Shown: positions 46,816 through 58,839 of the stretch, one piece after another
Layout of the letters: each line of letters begins with the position of its first letter
Numbering within the stretch: position 1 is the stretch's first letter
Assembly (NCBI RefSeq): GCF_022581195.2
Contig: NC_061475.1
Coordinates: 8,122,001-8,186,000 of the forward strand
Length of the DNA stretch: 64,000 nucleotides
Direction: 5' to 3'
Source: Helicoverpa zea
Lineage: Eukaryota; Arthropoda; Insecta; Lepidoptera; Noctuidae
Position numbers and translations under genes: made by a program
Notes under the pieces: generated by a model
What the model saw: only the letters and a program-made list of their open reading frames with translations
What the model was told of the DNA's origin: nothing
Databases searched by the model: none

Positions 46816-47569
46816 TGTTTATTTCTTCCTTACTCTTCTGTCTGCCATCACCTCACAGGTACCATTTTAATATAAAACGGAGAAAACATTTTCTTGTTTT
46901 TTCGATTTAACATATTCTCCATCCTTCAGGACGAGGGTAAAACCGCTAGTTTATAATAAACAGCCGTTTTCCTTACCCCACTTCAATCTTGTTGCTAAAA
47001 ACGAGTCTAACTTTCGAATTTATAACTATTAGTTTACTAGTTAAGTTACTAAATATCATTCTTAGTTACAAACATTGTATGATTACTTTTGTAACTGGAA
47101 GGATGTCCGCGCAATAACTGATCATGCATAGTGCATGCACCTAAGTATGTGCCAATTATAGTATTTAACCGTGAACTTCAGTTTTATATGGACGACATTA
47201 TTTTCATGAGGACTATGTAGTGATGTTAATTTGAACTGACCGTACCTATATAATATTAAGAAAATTATCTGTTCATCGTTGTCTGTTTAAAGGATCATCT
47301 TTAACAAACATTCAGGTATATTTAGGTATCACCAAAATCAAACTAAAATATACAGACATAAAAACCTACACACATTGCCTTTAAAGCCAAAATACTTAAT
47401 TTCATTCTGCATCATTCTTTTTAATTACTGTTTACGCGTTATCTTCAAGCTATAATTTTCACACTGAAACTCAACTGATAATTAAATATCGTGGGAAAAC
47501 TGGCTGTTGAAAGAATTAAAAACCCTTTCTTTTCAATATTTTTATAGAGAATTTTAAGAGTGCAGCGGG

Positions 47570-47650
47570 AGGTGGTTAAAAATTAACCTCTATACTTTCT
47601 GGAGACCTTAATGTACCAGTGCTGCTTCAACTCTCTCGAATAAGTCTCCA
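47570..47650 (-). repeat. Distant relative of the R1-family 3' UTR
   Basis: The string tgtaccagtgctgc followed by ctctcgaataa resembles the tgtaccagggctgcgg...tctttcgaacaa block. Heavily diverged. Confidence 0.35.
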
Positions 47651-47654
47651 GGCA

Positions 47655-47745
47655 GCTTTTTTAAAACCGACCCCTGAATCGAACCCGAGACCTCGTGCTC
47701 AGCAGCCACGTTCACGACAGCTAGACCAACGATTCAGTTAAAGTA
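47655..47745 (-). mobile_element. tRNA-derived SINE head
   Basis: On the minus strand GGTCTAGCTGTCGTGAACG (A-box) and CTCGGGTTCGATTCAGGGG (B-box) are present. Confidence 0.6.
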
Positions 47746-48824
47746 ATACTTTAACTACTAGTAACTTAGTTAACCTAACTAAAGCAGGTTTATTACAGGG
47801 CTGTTAGAAGTAGCGTACTCGCTTATTGCAAAACGTCTTGCAATCCGTCTACTCTAAGCGATCGCCTACCTGTGATAATATTTGCTTTCCATGTAAGTAG
47901 AATTACATGCGTTTGCGCACTTTTTATTAGCTAATCGTGTTGGTTTAACGGTGGTTTTTGTGACTTTGAAGAATGATTACAGGGTTAGATTTTGTTAGGT
48001 GAAGTTTCAAGGGCTATAGACTTTATAGACCCAATATCACGTATATTGTGTTAAATTTTAGGTAAGAAGTTAAAATATGTAGTTAGTCTACGAATACTAA
48101 TTTATATCTGAAAGCTATGTTACTTGTAAGAACATATATGCAAGTATTACAAATATTATTCGTATTTCGTCCTCAAGTAGTTTCTACGGAACTAGAGTGA
48201 GACTGCGGGTAATATCTAGTAGGTATTAAATATGTTTATCGGATAACAATTAAATTAAATTGCCGTTTTCATTAGTTATATTATTGAGTAATCGATACCT
48301 ATAAGCATTTAATAGTTTTTATAAAATTGATTTCATATGATACGTAAAAGCCATTGTTTTAATGGCATTAATTAAAAGAGCAATCTATAAAAGTTGTCTT
48401 CCTAGTAGACTTTGAGAACATTTTTTTTGTACATACAGTTTTACATAACATCTGATACAATTTTAACACTTCATAATAATTACCTCAACATACTCAACAA
48501 TAAGAACTAATCAGTCTTTATTCTTAAAGAAATAACTTGCGTAAAGAAACGGGTACTCGATAGAGTATCCGTAGACCGGAACGTTGCTAAACATTGCCAA
48601 TTTTACGTAAGGTTCTGGCATCTGACAGATTTAGACGGTTTCCAATAATGAATCTCTCGTGGATTTGCTTACTATAAGATAGGAATTCGATGCTATAGAA
48701 ATGCTATAGAGATAGCAAATCCACACATAGATAGTTATTAAAATACATCGTTAGACGACTATCAAGGCAATGCTTAAGTAGCAAGGTAAATTATATTTTG
48801 TAGAACCTTCTACGCATATTGTAT

Positions 48825-49040
48825 CATCATCATCTGTCTAGTTTATTCTCAACTATGTTGGGATCGGCTTCCAGTTTTATGGAGCTGTGTATCAGTGTTT
48901 TAGATGGAGGGACAGCCTATGTGACCTCTTCAAACCAGTTACCCGGGCAACCTTCTACCCTTGGATAGACTGGTGTCAGACTTACTGGCTTCTAATTACC
49001 GGTAACGACAGCCAAAGATGTTTCAATGACAGCCAGTATT
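48825..49040 (-). repeat. SINE tail fragment
   Basis: From tcatcatcatctgtctagtt through aatgacagccagtattca. Confidence 0.7.
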
Positions 49041-49499
49041 CACAATTATAAACAATGACAAAGGTGAGGATTTTGTTGATCTAAAAATACCAGATGTCAC
49101 ATTACTGGTATATTCATCTCCCTAACAATATTGCTGTGAGATACAAAAATAAACAAAGCACTTAAAGTACATAACGTCTCTTCTATATTAAACTTGACCG
49201 AATATCTCGCGCGCTATGTAATCGTGGCGCGATCTGCGCTTATTGTCTTTTAGTGTTGGTGCAAGATACACGCGATTTGAGGGATTCTTTTTTCTATTTC
49301 GAAAAGATAAAAAGACTCCAAATTAACTAGCTTTTTGTAGGTTCCTTTTTATCAGGGTGAAGGAGATAGTCTTCTCGGGCTGGAGGTATATAAAAGGACC
49401 AGCTTGTATTTTACATCTGTGGCTTCCTTCATATTTTAAAAGAAACTGCATTTTATGCAAAAACGGTTAGATATGTTAAGCATTCGAATGAGACCGACC

Positions 49500-49600
49500 A
49501 CTTGGAATTAATATTTTCCTAAATCCTCTCTCATGTTGGAGTAAAGGTGAATGAAAACACCTTGAGGCAACCTGGAGGTTGAAACCTGAAATTTCCAGTC
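49500..49600 (+). repeat. SINE-related fragment
   Basis: The part gtgaatgaaaacaccttgag and the following 'ggaggttgaaacctgaaatttcc' is a + strand relative of the AAGATGTTTTCCTTCACC stretch at 19880. Confidence 0.45.
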
Positions 49601-50229
49601 CGCTTCAAGCAAATGTGGTTTTCTTCTACCGGAAACGATCTGTGCAATGTGACCCAGTGGGTCAATAAAGGTACGCGCAAAACGAAGAAATAATTGTTTT
49701 CTTCTTCTTTGCCCTTATAATATAAACTGGTGTCATCATCGACATTATTTCATCCATAGAATATCCACTGCTCAATATATGTAGGTCTGGCAGTCTCAGT
49801 GATCCCAGTCTATCAGATTGTCTGACCCTCTAGTTGGTGACCTACAAGCCATCGTGGTAACTGGGTTCGGGAAAAAGTATAAAGAATATGAATTATCTCT
49901 TATCACTTAAACCACACGCAAAAACAGCTCACATTTCCGCGAAGGTCGTGCGCAACAGAGACGGAGAATTAGAAAGTGTTATTAGAGTAGGACAGCAATA
50001 ACATGTCCAAGTAATTGAATGATTGTATGTTTTTTAATGAAGCGCTTTCTTTTATTAATATCTGGATTGCTTTATATTCAGTTTCAGATTGATTCAGGAA
50101 AAAGGCTTTTTTTATACCTACAAAAGCATGTTTTTGTGTTGTGTTCAGTGGGTTGCGAAAATACGGGGTTTTTACGTCCATTTTCTTCATGGTCAATATT
50201 TATTAAACTGTCTTAAAATAAATTTATGC

Positions 50230-50400
50230 TAATATATTATAATGAAGAGGATTTTTTTGTGTTTGTTTGTATCCAAAAGGCTCCGAAATAAAATTCTTTT
50301 ACTGTTGGAAAGCTACACTCTTCCCGAGTAACATAGGCTTCATTTTATCCCAGTACGGGCAGTAGTTTCTATGGAATGCGGGTGACCGCGGGGAAACGGC
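50230..50400 (+). repeat. Degraded Helitron-like repeat
   Basis: gctaatatattataatgaag ... ggaatgcgggtgaccgcggg resembles the short Helitrons but lacks a clear CTAG end. Confidence 0.4.
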
Positions 50401-50951
50401 TGGTCGGTAATAAGTCTCGAATGGTTGAACTCTTTAAAAGGTTCAAATACACTGAAATACCTACATTAAAGAATTTAATGAGGCATATTATATTTTCTAT
50501 GCGAGAATATTTACAATATTTTTTATACGGGTACTTCTATAATAAGCGAGGAGTTTGTTAAGTTTTTATATAGATGTTAGTCTTCCAAAGTGTATTAAAT
50601 AAATACACAAAAAATAGTTCTTCCCCACGTCTCGTAAAAACTATGAATTATTTTGCATACCCAAATAAAAATAAAATCTTCCTTTCCTTACTTATCGGGC
50701 TAACAACAAAATTATATTACAAACTGATCCAGTAGTTACGAAGGTTAGCGTGTTAAAACAAATAAATTCTACAGTTCAGATGGTCTCCCTTTTCTTTTTT
50801 CATGAGTTATTAGGTAGATATAATTATTCATTGTCTCTGAAATGTTATTGTCAATACTTAGTTTCTCAGAAAACTTAACCTTAAAATTAGCCTTACGTTA
50901 AATGCTTACCTACCTAAAGAAGTAATATTTTAACTTGACTCTTTTAACCGG

Positions 50952-50986
50952 GAAATGAAATGAAATGAAATGAAATGAAATGAAAT
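50952..50986. repeat. (TGAAA)n microsatellite
   Basis: Seven copies. The following tcgtttattttgcaa suggests it is the tail of a minus-strand LINE remnant that runs to about 51400. Confidence 0.75.
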
Positions 50987-51394
50987 CGTTTATTTTGCAA
51001 GTTGGACATTACATCACTTTTACACGTCATTTTAAGAACGCTGAGGTCGGCATTTCCTAACTGACTGATCCCTGAGAAGAAACGCCGAAACAAACTCAAG
51101 GGTCATAGTCTCTTTTAAAGTCCAAACATGTTATAAATCAAGTAATATCATGTGTGAGTGTCACCATGTACGCGGTCTGGAATGGCCTTTTGAGGAAAGA
51201 GCCACATCAGGCTGGAGCTGACCAGTCCCAACAGACGGCACGCATGCATCAGTCGTCGTGTAGCTCAAACCATATCTTAGGGAGCTCAACGACCTGTCAC
51301 ACGACGATACCAGATCTGCAGAACATTTGCGTAGGCCATTCAAAAATACTCAAACCCGCCAGACAGTATTTATGTTATAAGAATATATAATGTT

Positions 51395-52650
51395 TCTCGC
51401 ATACACGATACTCACATTCACAATAATAATAAAAAAAATAAAAAAATACAATTATAGTATATAAATGTCAATAAACAATGTCATTAATAAAATGTTATCT
51501 GATGATAATATATATTTAAATGTCAAAAGTAACAATACACAGGCATTTGAAAAGATATCACTCACTAAGCGAGCAGCTCATTCCCAAGCTTTTTTATCAT
51601 TTAAATAATCAGATATTTTGTAATATCCTTTTTTCAAAAGTTTGGATTTTATATGATTTTTAAATTTCTTGATAGGCAAATCACGAACCGCTTTGGGAAG
51701 TTTGAACCCATGAACGAGTTGCTTACTCTATGGAGGCGAGTAGCATGTACAGCAAGATTATGTTTATTCCTAGTATTTATGCTATGAACATCTGACATTT
51801 GAACAAAGTCAGTTATGTTTTTACGAACGTACATTAAATTTTCAAAAATGTATTGAGTGTTTTGTGAGGTTTGATATTTGCATGTAACTGCCATCAATGA
51901 TTCTTGTAAATGGAGAATCCTTGACTGCAGATCCTGTATATCAACCTCATATTCTTTTCTGCTATTGTTGAAATTTAATTGTAATTTTTTACAACTGTTA
52001 AATGATTTGTGGTTTTTGGTGAAATTATTTTTGTTACTTTTTATTAATTTTTGAGTCCTTTTAATAAATTTATTTATTTTTACATATTTTTTTACTTTGT
52101 TTTTGCTGCCAATGATTTGCTTTACCTGAGATATTGATGCAAAACTATTGTCAGTAGTCAGGTCAATGGTTACAATTTGAGAACTATTATTCAAGAGTGA
52201 GTCAGCAGACCGCACCGGAGTGGTACCAACCAGTTCCTCAAACAGTGCATTGGTTTGCTCTGTCTGAAGTTTCTGGCTGGTACTTTCCATCCTGATAATA
52301 GTATCCTGGGCTTCACTCAACCTACACTTCAGTTCAGCGTTGTGTTTGAGAGTTGTGTCAAACTCATCGCTGCACCGGTCAAACTGGTCAACAATGTGTT
52401 GGAGCTTATCCCGTTCTTCTGTGATGTTTACAAATTGGCAATGTAGTTCTGCCATCTCACTCTTGAGTTTACTATTATTGTTTAAAATTTGAAGTACTTC
52501 CTTCTCATTGTCATCCTGTTCCCTCTGTAGAACCCCACACAAATCCTTATATTTCTTAAGTTCCACTAATGTTTGTTGAAGTTTAGCTTCCTCCAAACGT
52601 GCAGTGGCTTTCCTGGTCATTATTCTTTCCATTTTGCACAGAAAAAACAA
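51395..52650 (-). pseudogene. Internally deleted LINE derivative encoding a coiled-coil ORF
   Basis: The ORF at 51649-52650 encodes 333 residues. Residues about 10-150 form a strong heptad coiled coil (LEEAKLQQTLVELKKYKDL and after), then come TIDLTTD and a Lys/Asn-rich tract. The last about 100 residues resemble the extreme C-terminus of lepidopteran CR1/jockey reverse transcriptases (FENLMYVRKNITDF, HSINTRNKHNLAVHATRL). The final residues slip out of frame: another minus frame continues LPKAVRDLPIKKFKNHIK to KGYYKISDYLNDKKAWE and a stop at 51578. No reverse transcriptase core lies between, so an element first-ORF type region appears joined to the last part of its second ORF by a large deletion. 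The 3' UTR and an AT-rich tail reach about 51420. A domesticated gene is possible but the frameshift argues against it. Confidence 0.6.
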
Positions 52651-53070
52651 TAACTCAGGTGGCTGTTTACGAAAGTATTTTAGTTTGTGTGAGAAACTAT
52701 TTTCTATGCACTATTATGATGAAAATTATTTTCTCCAGTAATCACTGATGAAGAATAGGAGTTCTCAGTAATAAATAAAGTTGAAAAAAGATAGTACTTA
52801 CAGGATTTCACGATGACAATGCACTTTAATTCAAAACTTTCAAAGATCGTTATACCAAGTTTCGAACTTTGACAGGTCGAGATTTGGTTATTTAGAATTA
52901 CACAGTAAAAACACAATTATATCACAAAATTTACCGTCCCAGCAATAAGAGTTTATTATTATTGCGAATTAATATTATAAGTTATATAAATAACACTAAA
53001 ATCATATTTAAATTAAATTAATTAATTGGGAGAAGTTTTGTTGACGTCTTGTCAACAGGGTTGCCACAGA

Positions 53071-53117
53071 CAAAAAAAAAAAAATAAAAAAAAAAAAAAA
53101 ATAAAAAAAAAAAAAAT
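53071..53117. repeat. A-rich low-complexity tract
   Basis: Three long A-runs separated by single T, probably an insertion tail. Confidence 0.8.
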
Positions 53118-53119
53118 AA

Positions 53120-56100
53120 GGTGAATAAACTTCTTATTGTTATTTTAACTCTTAACTGCAGTTTGTTATTTTTAACGAAATCCGAGATTAATGTAATCAT
53201 TAATGACATCAAGCTGGGCAATGACCTTATTTGCGTACATCGCAAGGATACAAAAATAAACATTTCTAAATTTTTAAATAACCTCAGCACAAAAATTATA
53301 ATCATGTAAATCATAAACAGATATAAATAGACGTTCTTTGCCTAGCGAAAAATGATAAAACGTAATCATGTATTTGAATATACGTTAATGTAAATTTTAA
53401 GTTTTAATCTCCTTTGAAAATTTTGATTCATCGATATAACACTCGTCGCAAGAAATGCCTATGGACTTGAAAAGAAAAATATATTTACAAAGTTATATAC
53501 ATAGATATTTACAACACAACAAAAAAACTTTCCTAGTAGAACAATAAAAAATATATATATCATATACACTATATCTAAAAGGCGTCAAAAAATTCATCCC
53601 CATCGCTGTCAACTGGGAGCGTACCCAAGAGGCTGGCAGCATTACCTCGTTGGATGGCCATGCTGATCCTTTATCCGAGGTAATAGCCAGCCTTTTGGTC
53701 ACGAGAAGCGTCAACCAGCCGCCTAGACAGGTCTTAAAATATATTGGACTGAATAGCTCATTATCTGAAGAAGGTTGACATATATTTTTTAACAACGTTT
53801 GCTTGAAAAACAATCCACATAATCTCAAGTATCAATTAGGTAATAAAACAAAAGATCTCTCGTGCGGTTTCGCCCGCTTTCCATGAAAATTTGAGTATAC
53901 GGAAAAAAGTAACCTACAATCATCCTTGATAAATGGATCCCGACTTAGTTGGGAAAAGGATATGAAGATGATGGTGACATAAATATATAGGAGTATTTTC
54001 ACAACTGGTTCACAGAAGGCTCACAGACCAATGTGAAGTACCTATAGACATCGAGCCAAATTGTCAAAATAAACATCGAGATGAAACGACAATGTCTTGT
54101 TGATGATACGTACTATTGATGTGTGTTTAATGGTCAATGTTACTGCACTGTTGTACTGTTGCATAATTGTTCGTACTGGTAAGTATTTGTGGGTTAGTGT
54201 CTTTGGAATACTGGCCTTTGTAAATGAAAATAATAATAAATAATGTCGGGACACCTTTTCACACACGGTCAGTTAGCCCCATGGTAAGTTATTAAACAAC
54301 TTGTGTTATGGGTGCTAACACAACTGATAAACTACATATATACGTATTTTTAAATACATATTGTAACACCCAGACTACGGCCAACAAGCATGCTCATCAC
54401 ACAAATGTCGACCGAACCGGGAATCGAACTCGGGGCCTCAGGATCGGCAGTCATGATCAGGTCATCAGACATGGTGACCATTGCGCCGTCGACGTCGTCC
54501 AATGATGAAAGAAATTGGTCCGTTTTTTAGATAAAAACTTTGATTTCATGTGAAATAATAGACGTTTCTCTGTTGTTGTCAATTCATTATACTAAATGAA
54601 AATCACACGAGTGAAAAATAAGCGGTTTGGTTAATTTATTATTTTACTAACTTATTTATTTTTCTATCAGTTTTATAACTCCGAACTCCGGATCTAAACT
54701 ATCATTATAAGTACAAAATATAATTTAATTTAATTCTGTAGTTTCAGCGTAAAAGCGCGACACACAAGAGCTAGTTTCGCATTTATATAATGCTAAGTAA
54801 GGATTACTAATACCAAACTTTTTCTTCCCAAAACCACTTTTTAACAAAACTTCTAATCATATCTTTTCATCGGAACAGTTCAGCTTTTCCAGAAAAGTAC
54901 GCGAAGAAAGAGTTTCTAGTTGAAAGTTTTTCGCTAAAGTTCTTATCAGTACTGGCCCACTTGCAGGAAGATTGTACATTTCAAGGAATAGGTATTGCGG
55001 GTAAATATAAATTTTCACGCTTTTTACTAGAGTGGTTAAGCAGAAATAATAATACTTTTTCTTCTCATTTTAATGTGGTTTCCTGTCATGAATCATAAAG
55101 TAGGACTCTGATCTCTTCTTCTTGTCCTATTTTTTATTATTGACTATTCCGTAAAGAAAATATGCTTATTGAAACCAATAATTCTTTAGATATTTACAGG
55201 GTTCTTTACCAGTAATTCGTGCCTTAAATTCTCAAAAATGACAGCTGGATCAAACGAGTACCACTGTATTATTGTATTCACGTACTTTAATTATGAGTAT
55301 TACTGTATTTACTTACTTTCATTAACTATTCCTCAATATTAAAATTCATGAAAACCTCCTTCAAGCTTTAAAAACTATCTTTCCTATCTTTTCGCCTGGT
55401 CATCTTTCCTTAAAGAGTTTAGATAACAATTTGCTTCTAACTATGTCCTCGCTACCATCTCGGGCTATCTGGACAAAGTTTTTAATTCGGAGTTTTTCCA
55501 CCTAAAGCGCTTATCAAGCGACTGCGTAACACCGTTAAGTTTGGTCCTGCCTTAATCCCTGGGTTAAGATGGGGTCTCTTTGAAAGCGATTTTGGATATT
55601 GAAGATTTAAATTGTACCTTTCATTTGTGTGTTCAACGCGCTTTAAAAACAAAATTACTGTTCCAAATGGAATGAAGGAAAATTAAGAATAAAACGGTCT
55701 AAAGTCTGAGAAAGGAACTTTTACTCAGTTGCTGGAAGTGGTTCATCTCGGACGTTGGAAATACAGCTATGGAAGTGCAAACTTTTGTTACGTTTTCAAG
55801 AATTTGACTAAACTTAAAATTTAGGGCTGATTTTTCAATCATCAGATAACTTTTATTTGTGAAAACGTTTGAAATTTTAAGAAAATATGTCACCCGTTAA
55901 CTGATAATTGAACAATCAGCCCTTAGTATTACATTTATTTTAGTATCCTCTTTTCCGTGGTAGCTGTTTTGTAGCAATGTCAAAAGCCTTTATTTATTTC
56001 CAATGAGAAAATTGTTATTAGTATTCCACGTGTCTTTTAGACATAAACCGTCTTACCACAAAAACTTTTAAACGTCAGTTTATGCCTTGTCTAAAAAAAT

Positions 56101-56790
56101 GTCAAATTATGACGTTGACATATGGTTCATTTTGCAGCCAAAATTTTATTAGACAAGCGTAAAACAGGGTTTAAAGTTTTTGTAGTAAGGCCAAAGAAAT
56201 CTAGGAAACAAGATTTGTACCTAGCACCAGCAAAAACCTCAATTCAAGACACTAACACATACATAGACAAAGATAAAAGCAGGCATATCTCTGTTAAGCC
56301 CTAAGGATTTTTATGACCACACAGCCAATCAATTTTGAACCCTATTCCGCTGACACTGGGTCCACAATCTAAGACCAAGAGTCTACGAACATAAGCCGTT
56401 AGTTGAACGGTATCGCACAACTTGAAAGGTCTTAAGTGCTGCATGTAAATTAGACAAGGGTTGTAGCAGGATTTTTTAAGTATTTTTTTGTATATGTGGA
56501 ATGATACGTGGTGAGAATGAAGATTATAGGAAGAAAGTTTTGGAATGACTTTATTTTGTTTTCGTTCGTATTGGTATTGGAGGTATGAAAGATTGAAGGT
56601 ATAAGGAGTCTAGGGTTATAGGAATGTTTGAAAGACCGTGGCCCTGGGAAGCAAAGGGTATGAACGAAGATTCTTTTGGTTAAGATTTTGCGTACAAAGA
56701 ATTGACATTACCTAATTTTAAGACGTATAAAAATATATGTCATGAGATTATAATAACAGAATCTTCACTGAGCTTTAACACGTTAGTATA
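53120..56790. other. Non-coding stretch
   Basis: Only the SINE at 54275 and short meaningless ORFs. I find nothing else to support. Confidence 0.5.
54275..54510 (-). mobile_element. tRNA-derived SINE (third family)
   Basis: On the minus strand GGCGCAATGGTCACCATGTC leads to a B-box GAGTTCGATTCCCGG, then a tail through TGTGATGAGCATGCTTGTTG. Confidence 0.6.
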
Positions 56791-56791
56791 A

Positions 56792-57212
56792 GGTGATCTT
56801 CACACTGCCCCGCATCACGCTGCATCTTGCGTGTCGACGCACCTACGCGCGTTCCTGCGGGAGTGCAGATCTGCATCATCGTGCGGGTTTTTCACGCACT
56901 CACGCGCGTAGGTGCGTTTTGTAAATTCTCGCACAGCGAGTTCCATTTTCAAATATACACGTCACGCCCATTCAAAATCACGCGCGGCATTGCGGGATTC
57001 AGTGTGCCATACCTTGCGTCTCGCCCCGCACCTACGCGCGGGGGTGCGTGTTTCTCCGCATGTATGTGCGTGATCCGCATGAACGCGCGTGGATGCATTT
57101 TCAGTGTGTTGGACTATGCGTGTTTTCCATACAAACGGAGATATTTCCATACAACGGAAAAAAACGCATCCACGCACTACGCTGCATCATGCGGGGCAGT
57201 GTGATAATCGCC
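56792..57212. mobile_element. GC-rich foldback element
   Basis: The ends GGTGATCTTCACACTGCCCC and GGGGCAGTGTGATAATCGCC are inverted. The interior is packed with CGCGCGTAGGTGCG-type words on both strands. Confidence 0.75.
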
Positions 57213-57461
57213 TACGTAGTAGTCTAGAGTTCAGAGATAATCGGTACAATAAAGCATTTACATTTAGTAGTAGTTATCCAGTGAGTTATCCAGTGCTCCG
57301 TTACTTGACGTAGGTGACATACAAAAAAATATAAACAAAAGGCAAATAAATGGGAGACGCCTATGTTTAGCAGTGTACAAATAAAATAAAGATGATGAGG
57401 AGACGTTTAGGTATACGGATGACTAACCAAAATAATCCAAAACACATTTAACTTAAAGACA

Positions 57462-57694
57462 TTATAGTTCGGCCATTCAGAGAATGCGTTCCTGACACGT
57501 CGCGATTGAACTGACGACGTAACTTTGCAATGGCGTTGCAGTTACGATAAAAATATTTTTGCTGGTTGTTTACCGTTTTAACAATTGAGGAGCATTAAAA
57601 CAACATTATTATATCAATAATCAATGAATGTTATTACGTCGTCAGTTCAATCGCGACGTGTCAGGAACGCATTCTCTGAATGGCCGAACTATAA
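57462..57694. mobile_element. Foldback MITE with 61-bp perfect-looking arms
   Basis: TTATAGTTCGGCCATTCAGA (57462 on) is mirrored by TCTGAATGGCCGAACTATAA (ending 57694), continuing to GACGACGTAA on each side. Confidence 0.85.
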
Positions 57695-57954
57695 CACAAA
57701 GCAATCACCACCAGATAATCCAAATCCGATACTAATTACAACTATCACGGTTCAATACAAATCTTATCGAACATCTCCGCATTATCCATAATCAGATACA
57801 GAATTACACCTATTAGAGCAATCGGCTGTACTTTGGTAACAAAATATGGAGAACAAAATAACTAGCGGAGATGCGTTCATACATAACGGATATCATCATC
57901 GCCTTAACTACTAGCAACATTATCCATTTAACGTCAAATCTTCATTATGTAGCC

Positions 57955-58084
57955 TTATCCTCATCCTCATCATCCTCCGAGCCTTTTCCCAACTATGTTG
58001 GGGTCGGCTTCCAGTCTAACCGGATTCAGATGAGTACCAGTGCTTTACAAGGAGCGACTGCCTATCTGACGTCTTCAACCCAGT
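57955..58084 (-). repeat. SINE tail fragment
   Basis: Almost intact tail ending at cttcaacccagtta, where an RTE-type LINE end abuts. Confidence 0.75.
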
Positions 58085-58555
58085 TAAGATAAAAAAGCCT
58101 TTTATTTCTTACTGTGTACAGAATTAACAATTAAACTAGAAAAACATGCTTAAATACTAATGTTTGAAGTATACTATATTTTTGAACTAAAAAAGTAAGA
58201 ACCCCCCGTTAGTTAGAGGTGAAGGCCTCCTCTAGAGAATGCCAAGTGTCCCTGTGGCCTGCCACGTTCATCCATTGCCTGGATGCAACAACGGATAATA
58301 ATTCTAAGAAAGTAGCGCGTCAATATGCCAGTGTGCGGGGGACGAAGAACGTTCCTATCGCCGCCCTTATACGCATTCTTTGGAACCTACCTATTCTTTT
58401 TAATACCAAAAAATGTTGACAGGTGTCTCAAAGAACCCGAACGCTTCATTACTTCATAACTGATCATTTTTGTCAAACCCATCGTACGAATTTGACCTAG
58501 AAGAATGCGCCTGACCTGCACCATGGCATCTCCGCTCACCTTTCCTTATTCGGCA
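58085..58555 (-). mobile_element. RTE-type LINE 3' end
   Basis: On the minus strand a peptide ending WMNVAGHRDTWHSLEEAFTSN and a stop near 58222 match the usual C-terminus of RTE reverse transcriptases. The 3' UTR continues to AAAAGGCTTTTTTATC at 58085. Confidence 0.65.
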
Positions 58556-58676
58556 ACAAACAGACGAGATCCAATCAATGTGATTTGATTATGTTGTTTA
58601 CGAACTTGTTGAAAATGATAATTGTATTGCTTGTTAATCAGTGGAAGTAGCTACGTATTAAGTGCTATTATTATAT

Positions 58677-58837
58677 GGGCTACGGGATTGTTCGCGCCAG
58701 TTGCCGCGGCCCTGGTACATAAAAGGTCTACGACGGAACACGACGGTTTCTAGTCAGTAAGAGTCTGACACTCCCTCACCGCTGCTCACCCACAGCGGGA
58801 GGGGTCATTTGATGATTTTTGACGTCGTTAAAAAAAT
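58677..58837 (+). mobile_element. R1-family 3' UTR copy
   Basis: From GGGCTACGGGATTGTTCG to GACGTCGTTAAAAAAA. I found no clear target-site duplication. Confidence 0.8.
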
Positions 58838-58839
58838 TG

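Larger units (their letters stand above)
45566..51394. other. 5' flank of the NRF-6 gene, no supported gene
   Basis: The first 100 bp upstream of exon 1 contain GCGCGCGCGCACCG (45601 on) and, on the minus strand, GCGACAGTTGAAC at about 45588 as a possible initiator. Beyond that come repeats and AT-rich sequence with no coding signal. Confidence 0.45.

Noticed and set aside
43900..49050. CRISPR-like or tandem-array structure from recurring similar blocks
   Set aside because: The recurring blocks are dispersed SINE tails in variable state, with no regular spacing.
56827..57204. 125-codon plus-strand ORF with Arg/Cys-rich content
   Set aside because: It lies wholly within the CpG-rich foldback element and its peptide mirrors the repeated GC words.
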